From positions 1-64,000 of the forward strand of contig JBBELK010000959.1 in NCBI GenBank assembly GCA_037783545.1: 64,000 nt of DNA, given 5' to 3'. Positions 33,489 to 47,625 of this stretch are shown piece by piece (position 1 is the first letter of the stretch; every line of letters starts with the position of its first letter). The stretch is from Henricia sp. BOLD:AAB3569. Its lineage: Eukaryota > Echinodermata > Asteroidea > Spinulosida > Echinasteridae. Both the position numbers and the translations under genes were made by a program. The notes under the pieces are model-generated. The model searched no databases and had not been told where the DNA came from. It saw only the letters and a program-made list of their open reading frames with translations.

Positions 33489-35275
33489 TCAATTTTTTAT
33501 GACAAGTGCGCAATATAGAGAGTTTAGGGCATGCAAAATTTGAAGTTCGTCGGAACATTTTTCGACCTCCAAATTTGCCGACGTTTGGACCACACTTTGA
33601 CCAAATTGCCGAGCCAAACTGCGGTGCGTTAACGACAGTCCGAATGACTGAGCATGCGCACAACTCAGGAGTACCCCAAAGAGGGGTGTACAGACAGCCA
33701 CGGTTTGCGCGAGAGCAGTCAGGAAGCCTCAACCCAGTTTTTTTCTAAACTTTGAAATTTCTCTGCCATTTCCCGGCGAAAGTCTGTCAATTTTGTTATG
33801 ACAAGTGCGCAATATAGAGAGTTTAGGGCATGCAAAATTTGAAGTTCTTCGGAACATTTTTCGAACTCCAAATTTGCCGACGTTTGGACCACACTTTGAC
33901 CAAATTGCCGAGCCAAACTGCGGTGCGTTAACGACAGTCCGAATGACTGAGCATGCGCACAACTCAGGAGTACCCCAAAGAGGTGTGTACAGACAGCCAC
34001 GGTTTGCGCGAGAGCAGTCAGGAAGCCTCAACCCAGTTTTTTTCTAAACTTTGAAATTTCTCTGCCATTTCCCGGCGAAAGTCTGTCAATTTTTTATGAC
34101 AAGTGCGCAATATAGAGAGTTTAGGGCATGCAAAATTTGAAGTTCGTCGGAACATTTTTCGACCTCCAAATTTGCCGACGTTTGGACCACACTTTGATCA
34201 AATTGCCGAGCCAAACTGCGGTGCGTTAACGACAGTCCGAATGACTGAGCATGCGCACAACTCAGGAGTACCCCAAAGAGGTGTGTACAGACAGCCACGG
34301 TTTGCGCGAGAGCAGTCAGGAAGCCTCAACCCAGTTTTTTCTAAACTTTGAAATTTCTCTGCCATTTCCCGGCGAAAGTCTGTCAATTTTTTATGACAAG
34401 TGCGCAATATAGAGAGTTTAGGGCATGCAAAATTTGAAGTTCGTCGGAACATTTTTCGACCTCCAAATTTGCCGACGTTTGGACCACACTTTGACCAAAT
34501 TGCCGAGCCAAACTGCGGTGCGTTAACGACAGTCCGAATGACTGAGCATGCGCACAACTCAGGAGTACCCCAAAGAGGGGTGTACAGACAGCCACGGTTT
34601 GCGCGAGAGCAGTCAGGAAGCCTCAACCCAGTTTTTTTCTAAACTTTGAAATTTCTCTGCCATTTCCCGGCGAAAGTCTGTCAATTTTTTTATGACAAGT
34701 GCGCAATATAGAGAGTTTAGGGCATGCAAAATTTGAAGTTCTTCGGAACATTTTTCGAACTCCAAATTTGCCGACGTTTGGACCACACTTTGACCAAATT
34801 GCCGAGCCAAACTGCGGTGCGTTAACGACAGTCCGAATGACTGAGCATGCGCACAACTCAGGAGTACCCCAAAGAGGTGTGTACAGACAGCCACGGTTTG
34901 CGCGAGAGCAGTCAGGAAGCCTCAACCCAGTTTTTTCTAAACTTTGAAATTTCTCTGCCATTTCCCGGCGAAAGTCTGTCAATTTTTTATGACAAGTGCG
35001 CAATATAGAGAGTTTAGGGCATGCAAAATTTGAAGTTCGTCGGAACATTTTTCGACCTCCAAATTTGCCGACGTTTGGACCACACTTTGATCAAATTGCC
35101 GAGCCAAACTGCGGTGCGTTAACGACAGTCCGAATGACTGAGCATGCGCACAACTCAGGAGTACCCCAAAGAGGTGTGTACAGACAGCCACGGTTTGCGC
35201 GAGAGCAGTCAGGAAGCCTCAACCCAGTTTTTTCTAAACTTTGAAATTTCTCTGCCATTTCCCGGCGAAAGTCTG
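33489..35275 (+). repeat. 3-monomer (894-bp) higher-order repeat, two copies
   Basis: The order GAGGGGTGTAC, then TTCTTCGG with TTCGAACTCC, then TTTGATCAAATT occurs at 33489-34382 and again 894 bp later, with only T-run length differences apparent. Confidence 0.8.
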
Positions 35276-38259
35276 TCAATTTTTTATGACAAGTGCGCAA
35301 TATAGAGAGTTTAGGGCATGCAAAATTTGAAGTTCGTCGGAAAATTTTTCGACCTCCAAATTTGCCGACGTTTGGACCACACTTTGACCAAATTGCCGAG
35401 CCAAACTGCGGTGCGTTAACGACAGTCCGAATGACTGAGCATGCGCACAACTCAGGAGTACCCCAAAGAGGTGTGTACAGACAGCCACGGTTTGCGCGAG
35501 AGCAGTCAGGAAGCCTCAACCCAGTTTTTTCTAAACTTTGAAATTTCTCTGCCATTTCCCGGCGAAAGTCTGTCAATTTTTTATGACAAGTGCGCAATAT
35601 AGAGAGTTTAGGGCATGCAAAATTTGAAGTTCGTCGGAACATTTTTCGACCTCCAAATTTGCCGACGTTTGGACCACACTTTGACCAAATTGCCGAGCCA
35701 AACTGCGGTGCGTTAACGACAGTCCGAATGACTGAGCATGCGCACAACTCAGGAGTACCCCAAAGAGGTGTGTACAGACAGCCACGGTTTGCGCGAGAGC
35801 AGTCAGGAAGCCTCAACCCAGTTTTTTTCTAAACTTTGAAATTTCTCTGCCATTTCCCGGCGAAAGTCTGTCAATTTTTTATGACAAGTGCGCAATATAG
35901 AGAGTTTAGGGCATGCAAAATTTGAAGTTCGTCGGAACATTTTTCGACCTCCAAATTTGCCGACGTTTGGACCACACTTTGACCAAATTGCCGAGCCAAA
36001 CTGCGGTGCGTTAACGACAGTCCGAATGACTGAGCATGCGCACAACTCAGGAGTACCCCAAAGAGGTGTGTACAGACAGCCACGGTTTGCGCGAGAGCAG
36101 TCAGGAAGCCTCAACCCAGTTTTTTCTAAACTTTGAAATTTCTCTGCCATTTCCCGGCGAAAGTCTGTCAATTTGTTATGACAAGTGCGCAATATAGAGA
36201 GTTTAGGGCATGCAAAATTTGAAGTTCGTCGGAACATTTTTCGACCTCCAAATTTGCCGACGTTTGGACCACACTTTGACCAAATTGCCGAGCCAAACTG
36301 CGGTGCGTTAACGACAGTCCGAATGACTGAGCATGCGCACAACTCAGGAGTACCCCAAAGAGGTGTGTACAGACAGCCACGGTTTGCGCGAGAGCAGTCA
36401 GGAAGCCTCAACCCAGTTTTTTTCTAAACTTTGAAATTTCTCTGCCATTTCCCGGCGAAAGTCTGTCAATTTTTTTATGACAAGTGCGCAATATAGAGAG
36501 TTTAGGGCATGCAAAATTTGAAGTTCTTCGGAACATTTTTCGAACTCCAAATTTGCCGACGTTTGGACCACACTTTGACCAAATTGCCGAGCCAAACTGC
36601 GGTGCGTTAACGACAGTCCGAATGACTGAGCATGCGCACAACTCAGGAGTACCCCAAAGAGGTGTGTACAGACAGCCACGGTTTGCGCGAGAGCAGTCAG
36701 GAAGCCTCAACCCAGTTTTTTCTAAACTTTGAAATTTCTCTGCCATTTCCCGGCGAAAGTCTGTCAATTTTTTATGACAAGTGCGCAATATAGAGAGTTT
36801 AGGGCATGCAAAATTTGAAGTTCGTCGGAACATTTTTCGACCTCCAAATTTGCCGACGTTTGGACCACACTTTGACCAAATTGCCGAGCCAAACTGCGGT
36901 GCGTTAACGACAGTCCGAATGACTGAGCATGCGCACAACTCAGGAGTACCCCAAAGAGGTGTGTACAGACAGCCACGGTTTGCGCGAGAGCAGTCAGGAA
37001 GCCTCAACCCAGTTTTTTCTAAACTTTGAAATTTCTCTGCCATTTCCCGGCGAAAGTCTGTCAATTTTTTATGACAAGTGCGCAATATAGAGAGTTTAGG
37101 GCATGCAAAATTTGAAGTTCTTCGGAACATTTTTCGAACTCCAAATTTGCCGACGTTTGGACCACACTTTGACCAAATTGCAGAGCCAAACTGCGGTGCG
37201 TTAACGACAGTCCGAATGACTGAGCATGCGCACAACTCAGGAGTACCCCAAAGAGGTGTGTACAGACAGCCACGGTTTGCGCGAGAGCAGTCAGGAAGCC
37301 TCAACCCAGTTTTTTCTAAACTTTGAAATTTCTCTGCCATTTCCCGGCGAAAGTCTGTCAATTTTGTATGACAAGTGCGCAATATAGAGAGTTTAGGGCA
37401 TGCAAAATTTGAAGTTCGTCGGAACATTTTTCGACCTCCAAATTTGCCGACGTTTGGACCACACTTTGACCAAATTGCCGAGCCAAACTGCGGTGCGTTA
37501 ACGACAGTCCGAATGACTGAGCATGCGCACAACTCAGGAGTACCCCAAAGAGGTGTGTACAGACAGTCAGGAAGCCTCAACCCAGTTTTTTCTAAACTTT
37601 GAAATTTCTCTGCCATTTCCCGGCGAAAGTCTGTCAATTTTTTATGACAAGTGCGCAATATAGAGAGTTTAGGGCATGCAAAATTTGAAGTTCGTCGGAA
37701 CATTTTTCGACCTCCAAATTTGCCGACGTTTGGACCACACTTTGACCAAATTGCCGAGCCAAACTGCGGTGCGTTAACGACAGTCCGAATGACTGAGCAT
37801 GCGCACAACTCAGGAGTACCCCAAAGAGGTGTGTACAGACAGCCACGGTTTGCGCGAGAGCAGTCAGGAAGCCTCAACCCAGTTTTTTCTAAACTTTGAA
37901 ATTTCTCTGCCATTTCCCGGCGAAAGTCTGTCAATTTTTTATGACAAGTGCGCAATATAGAGAGTTTAGGGCATGCAAAATTTGAAGTTCGTCGGAACAT
38001 TTTTCGACCTCCAAATTTGCCGACGTTTGGACCACACTTTGACCAAATTGCCGAGCCAAACTGCGGTGCGTTAACGACAGTCCGAATGACTGAGCATGCG
38101 CACAACTCAGGAGTACCCCAAAGAGGTGTGTACAGACAGCCACGGTTTGCGCGAGAGCAGTCAGGAAGCCTCAACCCAGTTTTTTTCTAAACTTTGAAAT
38201 TTCTCTGCCATTTCCCGGCGAAAGTCTGTCAATTTTTTTATGACAAGTGCGCAATATAG

Positions 38260-41200
38260 AGAGTTTAGGGCATGCAAAATTTGAAGTTCGTCGGAACATT
38301 TTTCGACCTCCAAATTTGCCGACGTTTGGACCACATGCACTTTGACCAAATTGCCGAGCCAAACTGCGGTGCGTTAACGACAGTCCGAATGACTGAGCAT
38401 GCGCACAACTCAGGAGTACCCCAAAGAGGTGTGTACAGACAGCCACGGTTTGCGCGAGAGCAGTCAGGAAGCCTCAACCCAGTTTTTTCTAAACTTTGAA
38501 ATTTCTCTGCCATTTCCCGGCGAAAGTCTGTCAATTTTGTATGACAAGTGCGCAATATAGAGAGTTTAGGGCATGCAAAATTTGAAGTTCGTCGGAACTT
38601 TTTTCGACCTCCAAATTTGCCGACGTTTGGACCACACTTTGACCGAATTGCCGAGCCAAACTGCGGTGCGTTAACGACAGTCCGAATGACTGAGCATGCG
38701 CACAACTCAGGAGTACCCCAAAGAGGTGTGTACAGACAGCCACGGTTTGCGCGAGAGCAGTCAGGAAGCCTCAACCCAGTTTTTTCTAAACTTTGAAATT
38801 TCTCTGCCATTTCCCGGCGAAAGTCTGTCAATTTTTTATGACAAGTGCGCAATATAGAGAGTTTAGGGCATGCAAAATTTGAAGTTCGTCGGAACATTTT
38901 TCGACCTCCAAATTTGCCGACGTTTGGACCACACTTTGACCAAATTGCCGAGCCAAACTGCGGTGCGTTAACGACAGTCGAATGACTGAGCATGCGCACA
39001 ACTCAGGAGTACCCCAAAGAGGTGTGTACAGACAGCCACGGTTTGCGCGAGAGCAGTCAGGAAGCCTCAACCCAGTTTTTTCTAAACTTTGAAATTTCTC
39101 TGCCATTTCCCGGCGAAAGTCTGTCAATTTTTTATGACAAGTGCGCAATATAGAGAGTTTAGGGCATGCAAAATTTGAAGTTCGTCGGAACATTTTTCGA
39201 CCTCCAAATTTGCCGACGTTTGGACCACACTCTGACCAAATTGCCGAGCCAAACTGCGGTGCGTTAACGACAGTCGAATGACTGAGCATGCGCACAACTC
39301 AGGAGTACCCCAAAGAGGTGTGTACAGACAGCCACGGTTTGCGCGAGAGCAGTCAGGAAGCCTCAACCCAGTTTTTTCTAAACTTTGAAATTTCTCTGCC
39401 ATTTCCCGGCGAAAGTCTGTCAATTTTTTATGACAAGTGCGCAATATAGAGAGTTTAGGGCATGCAAAATTTGAAGTTCGTCGGAACATTTTTCGACCTC
39501 CAAATTTGCCGACGTTTGGACCACACTTTGACCAAATTGCCGAGCCAAACTGCGGTGCGTTAACGACAGTCCGAATGACTGAGCATGCGCACAACTCAGG
39601 AGTACCCCAAAGAGGTGTGTACAGACAGCCACGGTTTGCGCGAGAGCAGTCAGGAAGCCTCAACCCAGTTTTTTCTAAACTTTGAAATTTCTCTGCCATT
39701 TCCCGGCGAAAGTCTGTCAATTTTTTATGACAAGTGCGCAATATAGAGAGTTTAGGGCATGCAAAATTTGAAGTTCGTCGGAACATTTTTCGACCTCCAA
39801 ATTTGCCGACGTTTGGACCACACTTTGACCAAATTGCCGAGCCAAACTGCGGTGCGTTAACGACAGTCCGAATGACTGAGGATGCGCACAACTCAGGAGT
39901 ACCCCAAAGAGGTGTGTACAGACAGCCACGGTTTGCGCGAGAGCAGTCAGGAAGCCTCAACCCAGTTTTTTCTAAACTTTGAAATTTCTCTGCCATTTCC
40001 CGGCGAAAGTCTGTCAATTTTTTATGACAAGTGCGCAATATAGAGAGTTTAGGGCATGCAAAATTTGAAGTTCGTCGGAACATTTTTCGACCTCCAAATT
40101 TGCCGACGTTTGGACCACACTTTGACCAAATTGCCGAGCCAAACTGCGGTGCGTTAACGACAGTCCGAATGACTGAGCATGCGCACAACTCAGGAGTACC
40201 CCAAAGAGGTGTGTACAGACAGCCACGGTTTGCGCGAGAGCAGTCAGGAAGCCTCAACCCAGTTTTTTCTAAACTTTGAAATTTATCTGCCATTTCCCGG
40301 CGAAAGTCTGTCAATTTTGTATGACAAGTGCGCAATATAGAGAGTTTAGGGCATGCAAAATTTGAAGTTCGTCGGAACTTTTTTCGACCTCCAAATTTGC
40401 CGACGTTTGGACCACACTTTGACCATATTGCCGAGCCAAACTGCGGTGCGTTAACGACAGTCCGAATGACTGAGCATGCGCACAACTCAGGAGTACCCCA
40501 AAGAGGTGTGTACAGACAGCCACGGTTTGCGCGAGAGCAGTCAGGAAGCCTCAACCCAGTTTTTTCTAAACTTTGAAATTTCTCTGCCATTTCCCGGCGA
40601 AAGTCTGTCAATTTTTATGACAAGTGCGCAATATAGAGAGTTTAGGGCATGCAAAATTTGAAGTTCGTCGGAACATTTTTCGACCTCCAAATTTGCCGAC
40701 GTTTGGACCACATGCACTTTGACCAAATTGCCGAGCCAAACTGCGGTGCGTTAACGACAGTCCGAATGACTGAGCATGCGCACAACTCAGGAGTACCCCA
40801 AAGAGGTGTGTACAGACAGCCACGGTTTGCGCGAGAGCAGTCAGGAAGCCTCAACCCAGTTTTTTCTAAACTTTGAAATTTCTCTGCCATTTCCCGGCGA
40901 AAGTCTGTCAATTTTTTATGACAAGTGCGCAATATAGAGAGTTTAGGGCATGCAAAATTTGAAGTTCGTCGGAACATTTTTCGACCTCCAAATTTGCCGA
41001 CGTTTGGACCACACTTTGACCAAATTGCCGAGCCAAACTGCGGTGCGTTAACGACAGTCGAATGACTGAGCATGCGCACAACTCAGGAGTACCCCAAAGA
41101 GGTGTGTACAGACAGCCACGGTTTGCGCGAGAGCAGTCAGGAAGCCTCAACCCAGTTTTTTCTAAACTTTGAAATTTCTCTGCCATTTCCCGGCGAAAGT

Positions 41201-44200
41201 CTGTCAATTTTTTATGACAAGTGCGCAATATAGAGAGTTTAGGGCATGCAAAATTTGAAGTTCGTCGGAACATTTTTCGACCTCCAAATTTGCCGACGTT
41301 TGGACCACACTTTGACCAAATTGCCGAGCCAAACTGCGGTGCGTTAACGACAGTCCGAATGACTGAGCATGCGCACAACTCAGGAGTACCCCAAAGAGGT
41401 GTGTACAGACAGCCACGGTTTGCGCGAGAGCAGTCAGGAAGCCTCAACCCAGTTTTTTCTAAACTTTGAAATTTCTCTGCCATTTCCCGGCGAAAGTCTG
41501 TCAATTTTTTATGACAAGTGCGCAATATAGAGAGTTTAGGGCATGCAAAATTTGAAGTTCGTCGGAACATTTTTCGACCTCCAAATTTGCCGACGTTTGG
41601 ACCACACTTTGACCAAATTGCCGAGCCAAACTGCGGTGCGTTAACGACAGTCCGAATGACTGAGGATGCGCACAACTCAGGAGTACCCCAAAGAGGTGTG
41701 TACAGACAGCCACGGTTTGCGCGAGAGCAGTCAGGAAGCCTCAACCCAGTTTTTTCTAAACTTTGAAATTTCTTTGCCATTTCCCGGCGAAAGTCTGTCA
41801 ATTTTTTATGACAAGTGCGCAATATAGAGAGTTTAGGGCATGCAAAATTTGAAGTTCGTCGGAACATTTTTCGACCTCCAAATTTGCCGACGTTTGGACC
41901 ACACTTTGACCAAATTGCCGAGCCAAACTGCGGTGCGTTAACGACAGTCCGAATGACTGAGCATGCGCACAACTCAGGAGTACCCCAAAGAGGTGTGTAC
42001 AGACAGCCACGGTTTGCGCGAGAGCAGTAAGGAAGCCTCAACCCAGTTTTTTCTAAACTTTGAAATTTCTCTGCCATTTCCCGGCGAAAGTCTGTCAATT
42101 TTTTATGACAAGTGCGCAATATAGAGAGTTTAGGGCATGCAAAATTTGAAGTTCGTCGGAACATTTTTCGACCTCCAAATTTGCCGACGTTTGGACCACA
42201 CTTTGACCAAATTGCCGAGCCAAACTGCGGTGCGTTAACGACAGTCCGAATGACTGAGCATGCGCACAACTCAGGAGTACCCCAAAGAGGTGTGTACAGA
42301 CAGCCACGGTTTGCGCGAGAGCAGTCAGGAAGCCTCAACCCAGTTTTTTCTAAACTTTGAAATTTATCTGCCATTTCCCGGCGAAAGTCTGTCAATTTTT
42401 TATGACAAGTGCGCAATATAGAGAGTTTAGGGCATGCAAAATTTGAAGTTCGTCGGAACATTTTTCGACCTCCAAATTTGCCGACGTTTGGACCACACTT
42501 TGACCAAATTGCCGAGCCAAACTGCGGTGCGTTAACGACAGTCCGAATGACTGAGGATGCGCACAACTCAGGAGTACCCGAAAGAGGTGTGTACAGACAG
42601 CCACGGTTTGCGCGAGAGCAGTCAGGAAGCCTCAACCCAGTTTTTTCTAAACTTTGAAATTTCTCTGCCATTTCCCGGCGAAAGTCTGTCAATTTTTTAT
42701 GACAAGTGCGCAATATAGAGAGTTTAGGGCATGCAAAATTTGAAGTTCGTCGGAACATTTTTCGACCTCCAAATTTGCCGACGTTTGGACCACACTTTGA
42801 CCAAATTGCCGAGCCAAACTGCGGTGCGTTAACGACAGTCCGAATGACTGAGCATGCGCACAACTCAGGAGTACCCCAAAGAGGTGTGTACAGACAGCCA
42901 CGGTTTGCGCGAGAGCAGTCAGGAAGCCTCAACCCAGTTTTTTCTAAACTTTGAAATTTATCTGCCATTTCCCGGCGAAAGTCTGTCAATTTTGTATGAC
43001 AAGTGCGCAATATAGAGAGTTTAGGGCATGCAAAATTTGAAGTTCGTCGGAACTTTTTTCGACCTCCAAATTTGCCGACGTTTGGACCACACTTTGACCA
43101 TATTGCCGAGCCAAACTGCGGTGCGTTAACGACAGTCCGAATGACTGAGCATGCGCACAACTCAGGAGTACCCCAAAGAGGTGTGTACAGACAGCCACGG
43201 TTTGCGCGAGAGCAGTCAGGAAGCCTCAACCCAGTTTTTTCTAAACTTTGAAATTTCTCTGCCATTTCCCGGCGAAAGTCTGTCAATTTTTATGACAAGT
43301 GCGCAATATAGAGAGTTTAGGGCATGCAAAATTTGAAGTTCGTCGGAACATTTTTCGACCTCCAAATTTGCCGACGTTTGGACCACATGCACTTTGACCA
43401 AATTGCCGAGCCAAACTGCGGTGCGTTAACGACAGTCCGAATGACTGAGCATGCGCACAACTCAGGAGTACCCCAAAGAGGTGTGTACAGACATCCACGG
43501 TTTGCGCGAGAGCAGTCAGGAAGCCTCAACCCAGTTTTTTCTAAACTTTGAAATTTCTCTGCCATTTCCCGGCGAAAGTCTGTCAATTTTTTATGACAAG
43601 TGCGCAATATAGAGAGTTTAGGGCATGCAAAATTTGAAGTTCGTCGGAACATTTTTCGACCTCCAAATTTGCCGACGTTTGGACCACACTTTGACCAAAT
43701 TGCCGAGCCAAACTGCGGTGCGTTAACGACAGTCGAATGACTGAGCATGCGCACAACTCAGGAGTACCCCAAAGAGGTGTGTACAGACAGCCACGGTTTG
43801 CGCGAGAGCAGTCAGGAAGCCTCAACCCAGTTTTTTCTAAACTTTGAAATTTCTCTGCCATTTCCCGGCGAAAGTCTGTCAATTTTTTATGACAAGTGCG
43901 CAATATAGAGAGTTTAGGGCATGCAAAATTTGAAGTTCGTCGGAACATTTTTCGACCTCCAAATTTGCCGACGTTTGGACCACACTTTGACCAAATTGCC
44001 GAGCCAAACTGCGGTGCGTTAACGACAGTCCGAATGACTGAGCATGCGCACAACTCAGGAGTACCCCAAAGAGGTGTGTACAGACAGCCACGGTTTGCGC
44101 GAGAGCAGTCAGGAAGCCTCAACCCAGTTTTTTCTAAACTTTGAAATTTCTCTGCCATTTCCCGGCGAAAGTCTGTCAATTTTTTATGACAAGTGCGCAA

Positions 44201-45000
44201 TATAGAGAGTTTAGGGCATGCAAAATTTGAAGTTCGTCGGAACATTTTTCGACCTCCAAATTTGCCGACGTTTGGACCACACTTTGACCAAATTGCCGAG
44301 CCAAACTGCGGTGCGTTAACGACAGTCCGAATGACTGAGCATGCGCACAACTCAGGAGTACCCCAAAGAGGTGTGTACAGACAGCCACGGTTTGCGCGAG
44401 AGCAGTCAGGAAGCCTCAACCCAGTTTTTTCTAAACTTTGAAATTTCTCTGCCATTTCCCGGCGAAAGTCTGTCAATTTTTTATGACAAGTGCGCAATAT
44501 AGAGAGTTTAGGGCATGCAAAATTTGAAGTTCGTCGGAACATTTTTCGACCTCCAAATTTGCCGACGTTTGGACCACACTTTGACCAAATTGCCGAGCCA
44601 AACTGCGGTGCGTTAACGACAGTCCGAATGACTGAGCATGCGCACAACTCAGGAGTACCCCAAAGAGGTGTGTACAGACAGCCACGGTTTGCGCGAGAGC
44701 AGTCAGGAAGCCTCAACCCAGTTTTTTCTAAACTTTGAAATTTCTCTGCCATTTCCCGGCGAAAGTCTGTCAATTTTTTATGACAAGTGCGCAATATAGA
44801 GAGTTTAGGGCATGCAAAATTTGAAGTTCGTCGGAACATTTTTCGACCTCCAAATTTGCCGACGTTTGGACCACACTTTGACCAAATTGCCGAGCCAAAC
44901 TGCGGTGCGTTAACGACAGTCCGAATGACTGAGCATGCGCACAACTCAGGAGTACCCCAAAGAGGTGTGTACAGACAGCCACGGTTTGCGCGAGAGCAGT
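38260..45000 (+). repeat. 8-9-monomer higher-order repeat (2377 and 2675 bp), marked by a TGCA insertion
   Basis: The monomer with CCACATGCACTTTG recurs at about 38331, 40708 and 43383. Within each unit the order is conserved: a CAGTCGAATGACTG monomer, plain monomers, a GAGGATGCGC monomer (39881, 41664, 42555), then a monomer with GGAACTTTTTTCG and, in two cases, GACCATATTG directly before the next TGCA monomer. Unit lengths differ by one monomer, consistent with unequal exchange. Confidence 0.8.
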
Positions 45001-47282
45001 CAGGAAGCCTCAACCCAGTTTTTTTCTAAACTTTGAAATTTCTCTGCCATTTCCCGGCGAAAGTCTGTCAATTTTTTTATGACAAGTGCGCAATATAGAG
45101 AGTTTAGGGCATGCAAAATTTGAAGTTCTTCGGAACATTTTTCGAACTCCAAATTTGCCGACGTTTGGACCACACTTTGACCAAATTGCCGAGCCAAACT
45201 GCGGTGCGTTAACGACAGTCCGAATGACTGAGCATGCGCACAACTCAGGAGTACCCCAAAGAGGTGTGTACAGACAGCCACGGTTTGCGCGAGAGCAGTC
45301 AGGAAGCCTCAACCCAGTTTTTTCTAAACTTTGAAATTTCTCTGCCATTTCCCGGCGAAAGTCTGTCAATTTTTTATGACAAGTGCGCAATATAGAGAGT
45401 TTAGGGCATGCAAAATTTGAAGTTCGTCGGAACATTTTTCGACCTCCAAATTTGCCGACGTTTGGACCACACTTTGACCAAATTGCCGAGCCAAACTGCG
45501 GTGCGTTAACGACAGTCCGAATGACTGAGCATGCGCACAACTCAGGAGTACCCCAAAGAGGTGTGTACAGACAGCCACGGTTTGCGCGAGAGCAGTCAGG
45601 AAGCCTCAACCCAGTTTTTTCTAAACTTTGAAATTTCTCTGCCATTTCCCGGCGAAAGTCTGTCAATTTTGTATGACAAGTGCGCAATATAGAGAGTTTA
45701 GGGCATGCAAAATTTGAAGTTCGTCGGAACATTTTTCGACCTCCAAATTTGCCGACGTTTGGACCACACTTTGACCAAATTGCCGAGCCAAACTGCGGTG
45801 CGTTAACGACAGTCCGAATGACTGAGCATGCGCACAACTCAGGAGTACCCCAAAGAGGTGTGTACAGACAGCCACGGTTTGCGCGAGAGCAGTCAGGAAG
45901 CCTCAACCCAGTTTTTTCTAAACTTTGAAATTTCTCTGCCATTTCCCGGCGAAAGTCTGTCAATTTTTTATGACAAGTGCGCAATATAGAGAGTTTAGGG
46001 CATGCAAAATTTGAAGTTCTTTGGAACATTTTTCGACCTCCAAATTTGCCGACGTTTGGACCACACTTTGACCAAATTGCCGAGCCAAACTGCGGTGCGT
46101 TAACGACAGTCCGAATGACTGAGCATGCGCACAACTCAGGAGTACCCCAAAGAGGTGTGTACAGACAGCCACGGTTTGCGCGAGAGCAGTCAGGAAGCCT
46201 CAACCCAGTTTTTTTCTAAACTTTGAAATTTCTCTGCCATTTCCCGGCGAAAGTCTGTCAATTTTTTTATGACAAGTGCGCAATATAGAGAGTTTAGGGC
46301 ATGCAAAATTTGAAGTTCTTCGGAACATTTTTCGAACTCCAAATTTGCCGACGTTTGGACCACACTTTGACCAAATTGCTGAGCCAAACTGCGGTGCGTT
46401 AACGACAGTCCGAATGACTGAGCATGCGCACAACTCAGGAGTACCCCAAAGAGGTGTGTACAGACAGCCACGGTTTGCGCGAGAGCAGTCAGGAAGCCTC
46501 AACCCAGTTTTTTCTAAACTTTGAAATTTCTCTGCCATTTCCCGGCGAAAGTCTGTCAATTTTTTATGACAAGTGCGCAATATAGAGAGTTTAGGGCATG
46601 CAAAATTTGAAGTTCGTCGGAACATTTTTCGACCTCCAAATTTGCCGACGTTTGGACCACACTTTGACCAAATTGCCGAGCCAAACTGCGGTGCGTTAAC
46701 GACAGTCCGAATGACTGAGCATGCGCACAACTCAGGAGTACCCCAAAGAGGTGTGTACAGACAGCCACGGTTTGCGCGAGAGCAGTCAGGAAGCCTCAAC
46801 CCAGTTTTTTCTAAACTTTGAAATTTCTCTGCCATTTCCCGGCGAAAGTCTGTCAATTTTTATGACAAGTGCGCAATATAGAGAGTTTAGGGCATGCAAA
46901 ATTTGAAGTTCGTCGGAACATTTTTCGACCTCCAAATTTGCCGACGTTTGGACCACACTTTGACCAAATTGCCGAGCCAAACTGCGGTGCGTTAACGACA
47001 GTCCGAATGACTGAGCATGCGCACAACTCAGGAGTACCCCAAAGAGGTGTGTACAGACAGCCACGGTTTGCGCGAGAGCAGTCAGGAAGCCTCAACCCAG
47101 TTTTTTCTAAACTTTGAAATTTCTCTGCCATTTCCCGGCGAAAGTCTGTCAATTTTTTTATGACAAGTGCGCAATATAGAGAGTTTAGGGCATGCAAAAT
47201 TTGAAGTTCGTCGGAACATTTTTCGACCTCCAAATTTGCCGACGTTTGGACCACACTTTGACCAAATTGCCTTTTTCTAAAA

Positions 47283-47306
47283 TGTTTTATTCGTCCGAAT
47301 AAAACA
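47283..47306. repeat. Perfect 11-bp hairpin in insert copy A
   Basis: TGTTTTATTCG and CGAATAAAACA are exact reverse complements around a 2-base loop. The hairpin lies 11 bp from the insert's junction with the satellite, near its 3' end if the insert is read in SINE orientation. It is present in all four copies. Confidence 0.9.
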
Positions 47307-47355
47307 CGCTAACCAGTCCAACGTTGTTACCGATAGAACCAGTGCTTCAGCCGTT

Positions 47356-47625
47356 GTCGTTGCCAGTCCAGGTCATTTATCCACTAAGCGTTCGCCGTTA
47401 TTGCCAAATTTCCTCATTCGTAGTCGTTGCCAGTCCAGGTCATTTATCCACTAAGCGTTCGCCGTTATTGCCAAATTTCCTCCTTCGTAGTCGTTGCCAG
47501 TCCAGGTCATTTATCCACCAATTGTTCGCCGTTATTGCCAAATGTCCTCATTCGTTGTCGTTGCCAGTCCAGGTCATTTATCCACCAAATTTCCTCATTC
47601 GTTGTCGTTGCCAATCTAGGTCAAT
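47356..47625 (+). repeat. 67-bp minisatellite inside insert copy A
   Basis: The unit begins GTCGTTGCCAGTCCAGGTCA and includes GTTCGCCGTTATTGCC. Four starts are spaced 67 bp apart; the fourth unit has lost 20 bp (47 bp long) and a degenerate partial unit follows. The same array, including the shortened unit, is in the other three inserts, so it predates amplification. Confidence 0.85.

Larger units (their letters stand above)
28591..47271 (+). repeat. 297-bp satellite array, block 4 (about 63 monomers)
   Basis: Continuous monomers with several local higher-order patterns. Special monomers: a 21-bp deletion at about 37568 (CAGACAG joined to TCAGG), a 4-base TGCA insertion at about 38335, 40711 and 43386, and a one-base deletion giving CAGTCGAATGACTG at about 38978, 39275, 41058 and 43733. 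The TTCTTCGG..TTCGAACTCC variant (33805, 34699, 36484, 37078, 45086, 46276) links this block to the 4282-bp repeats that follow. Confidence 0.97.
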
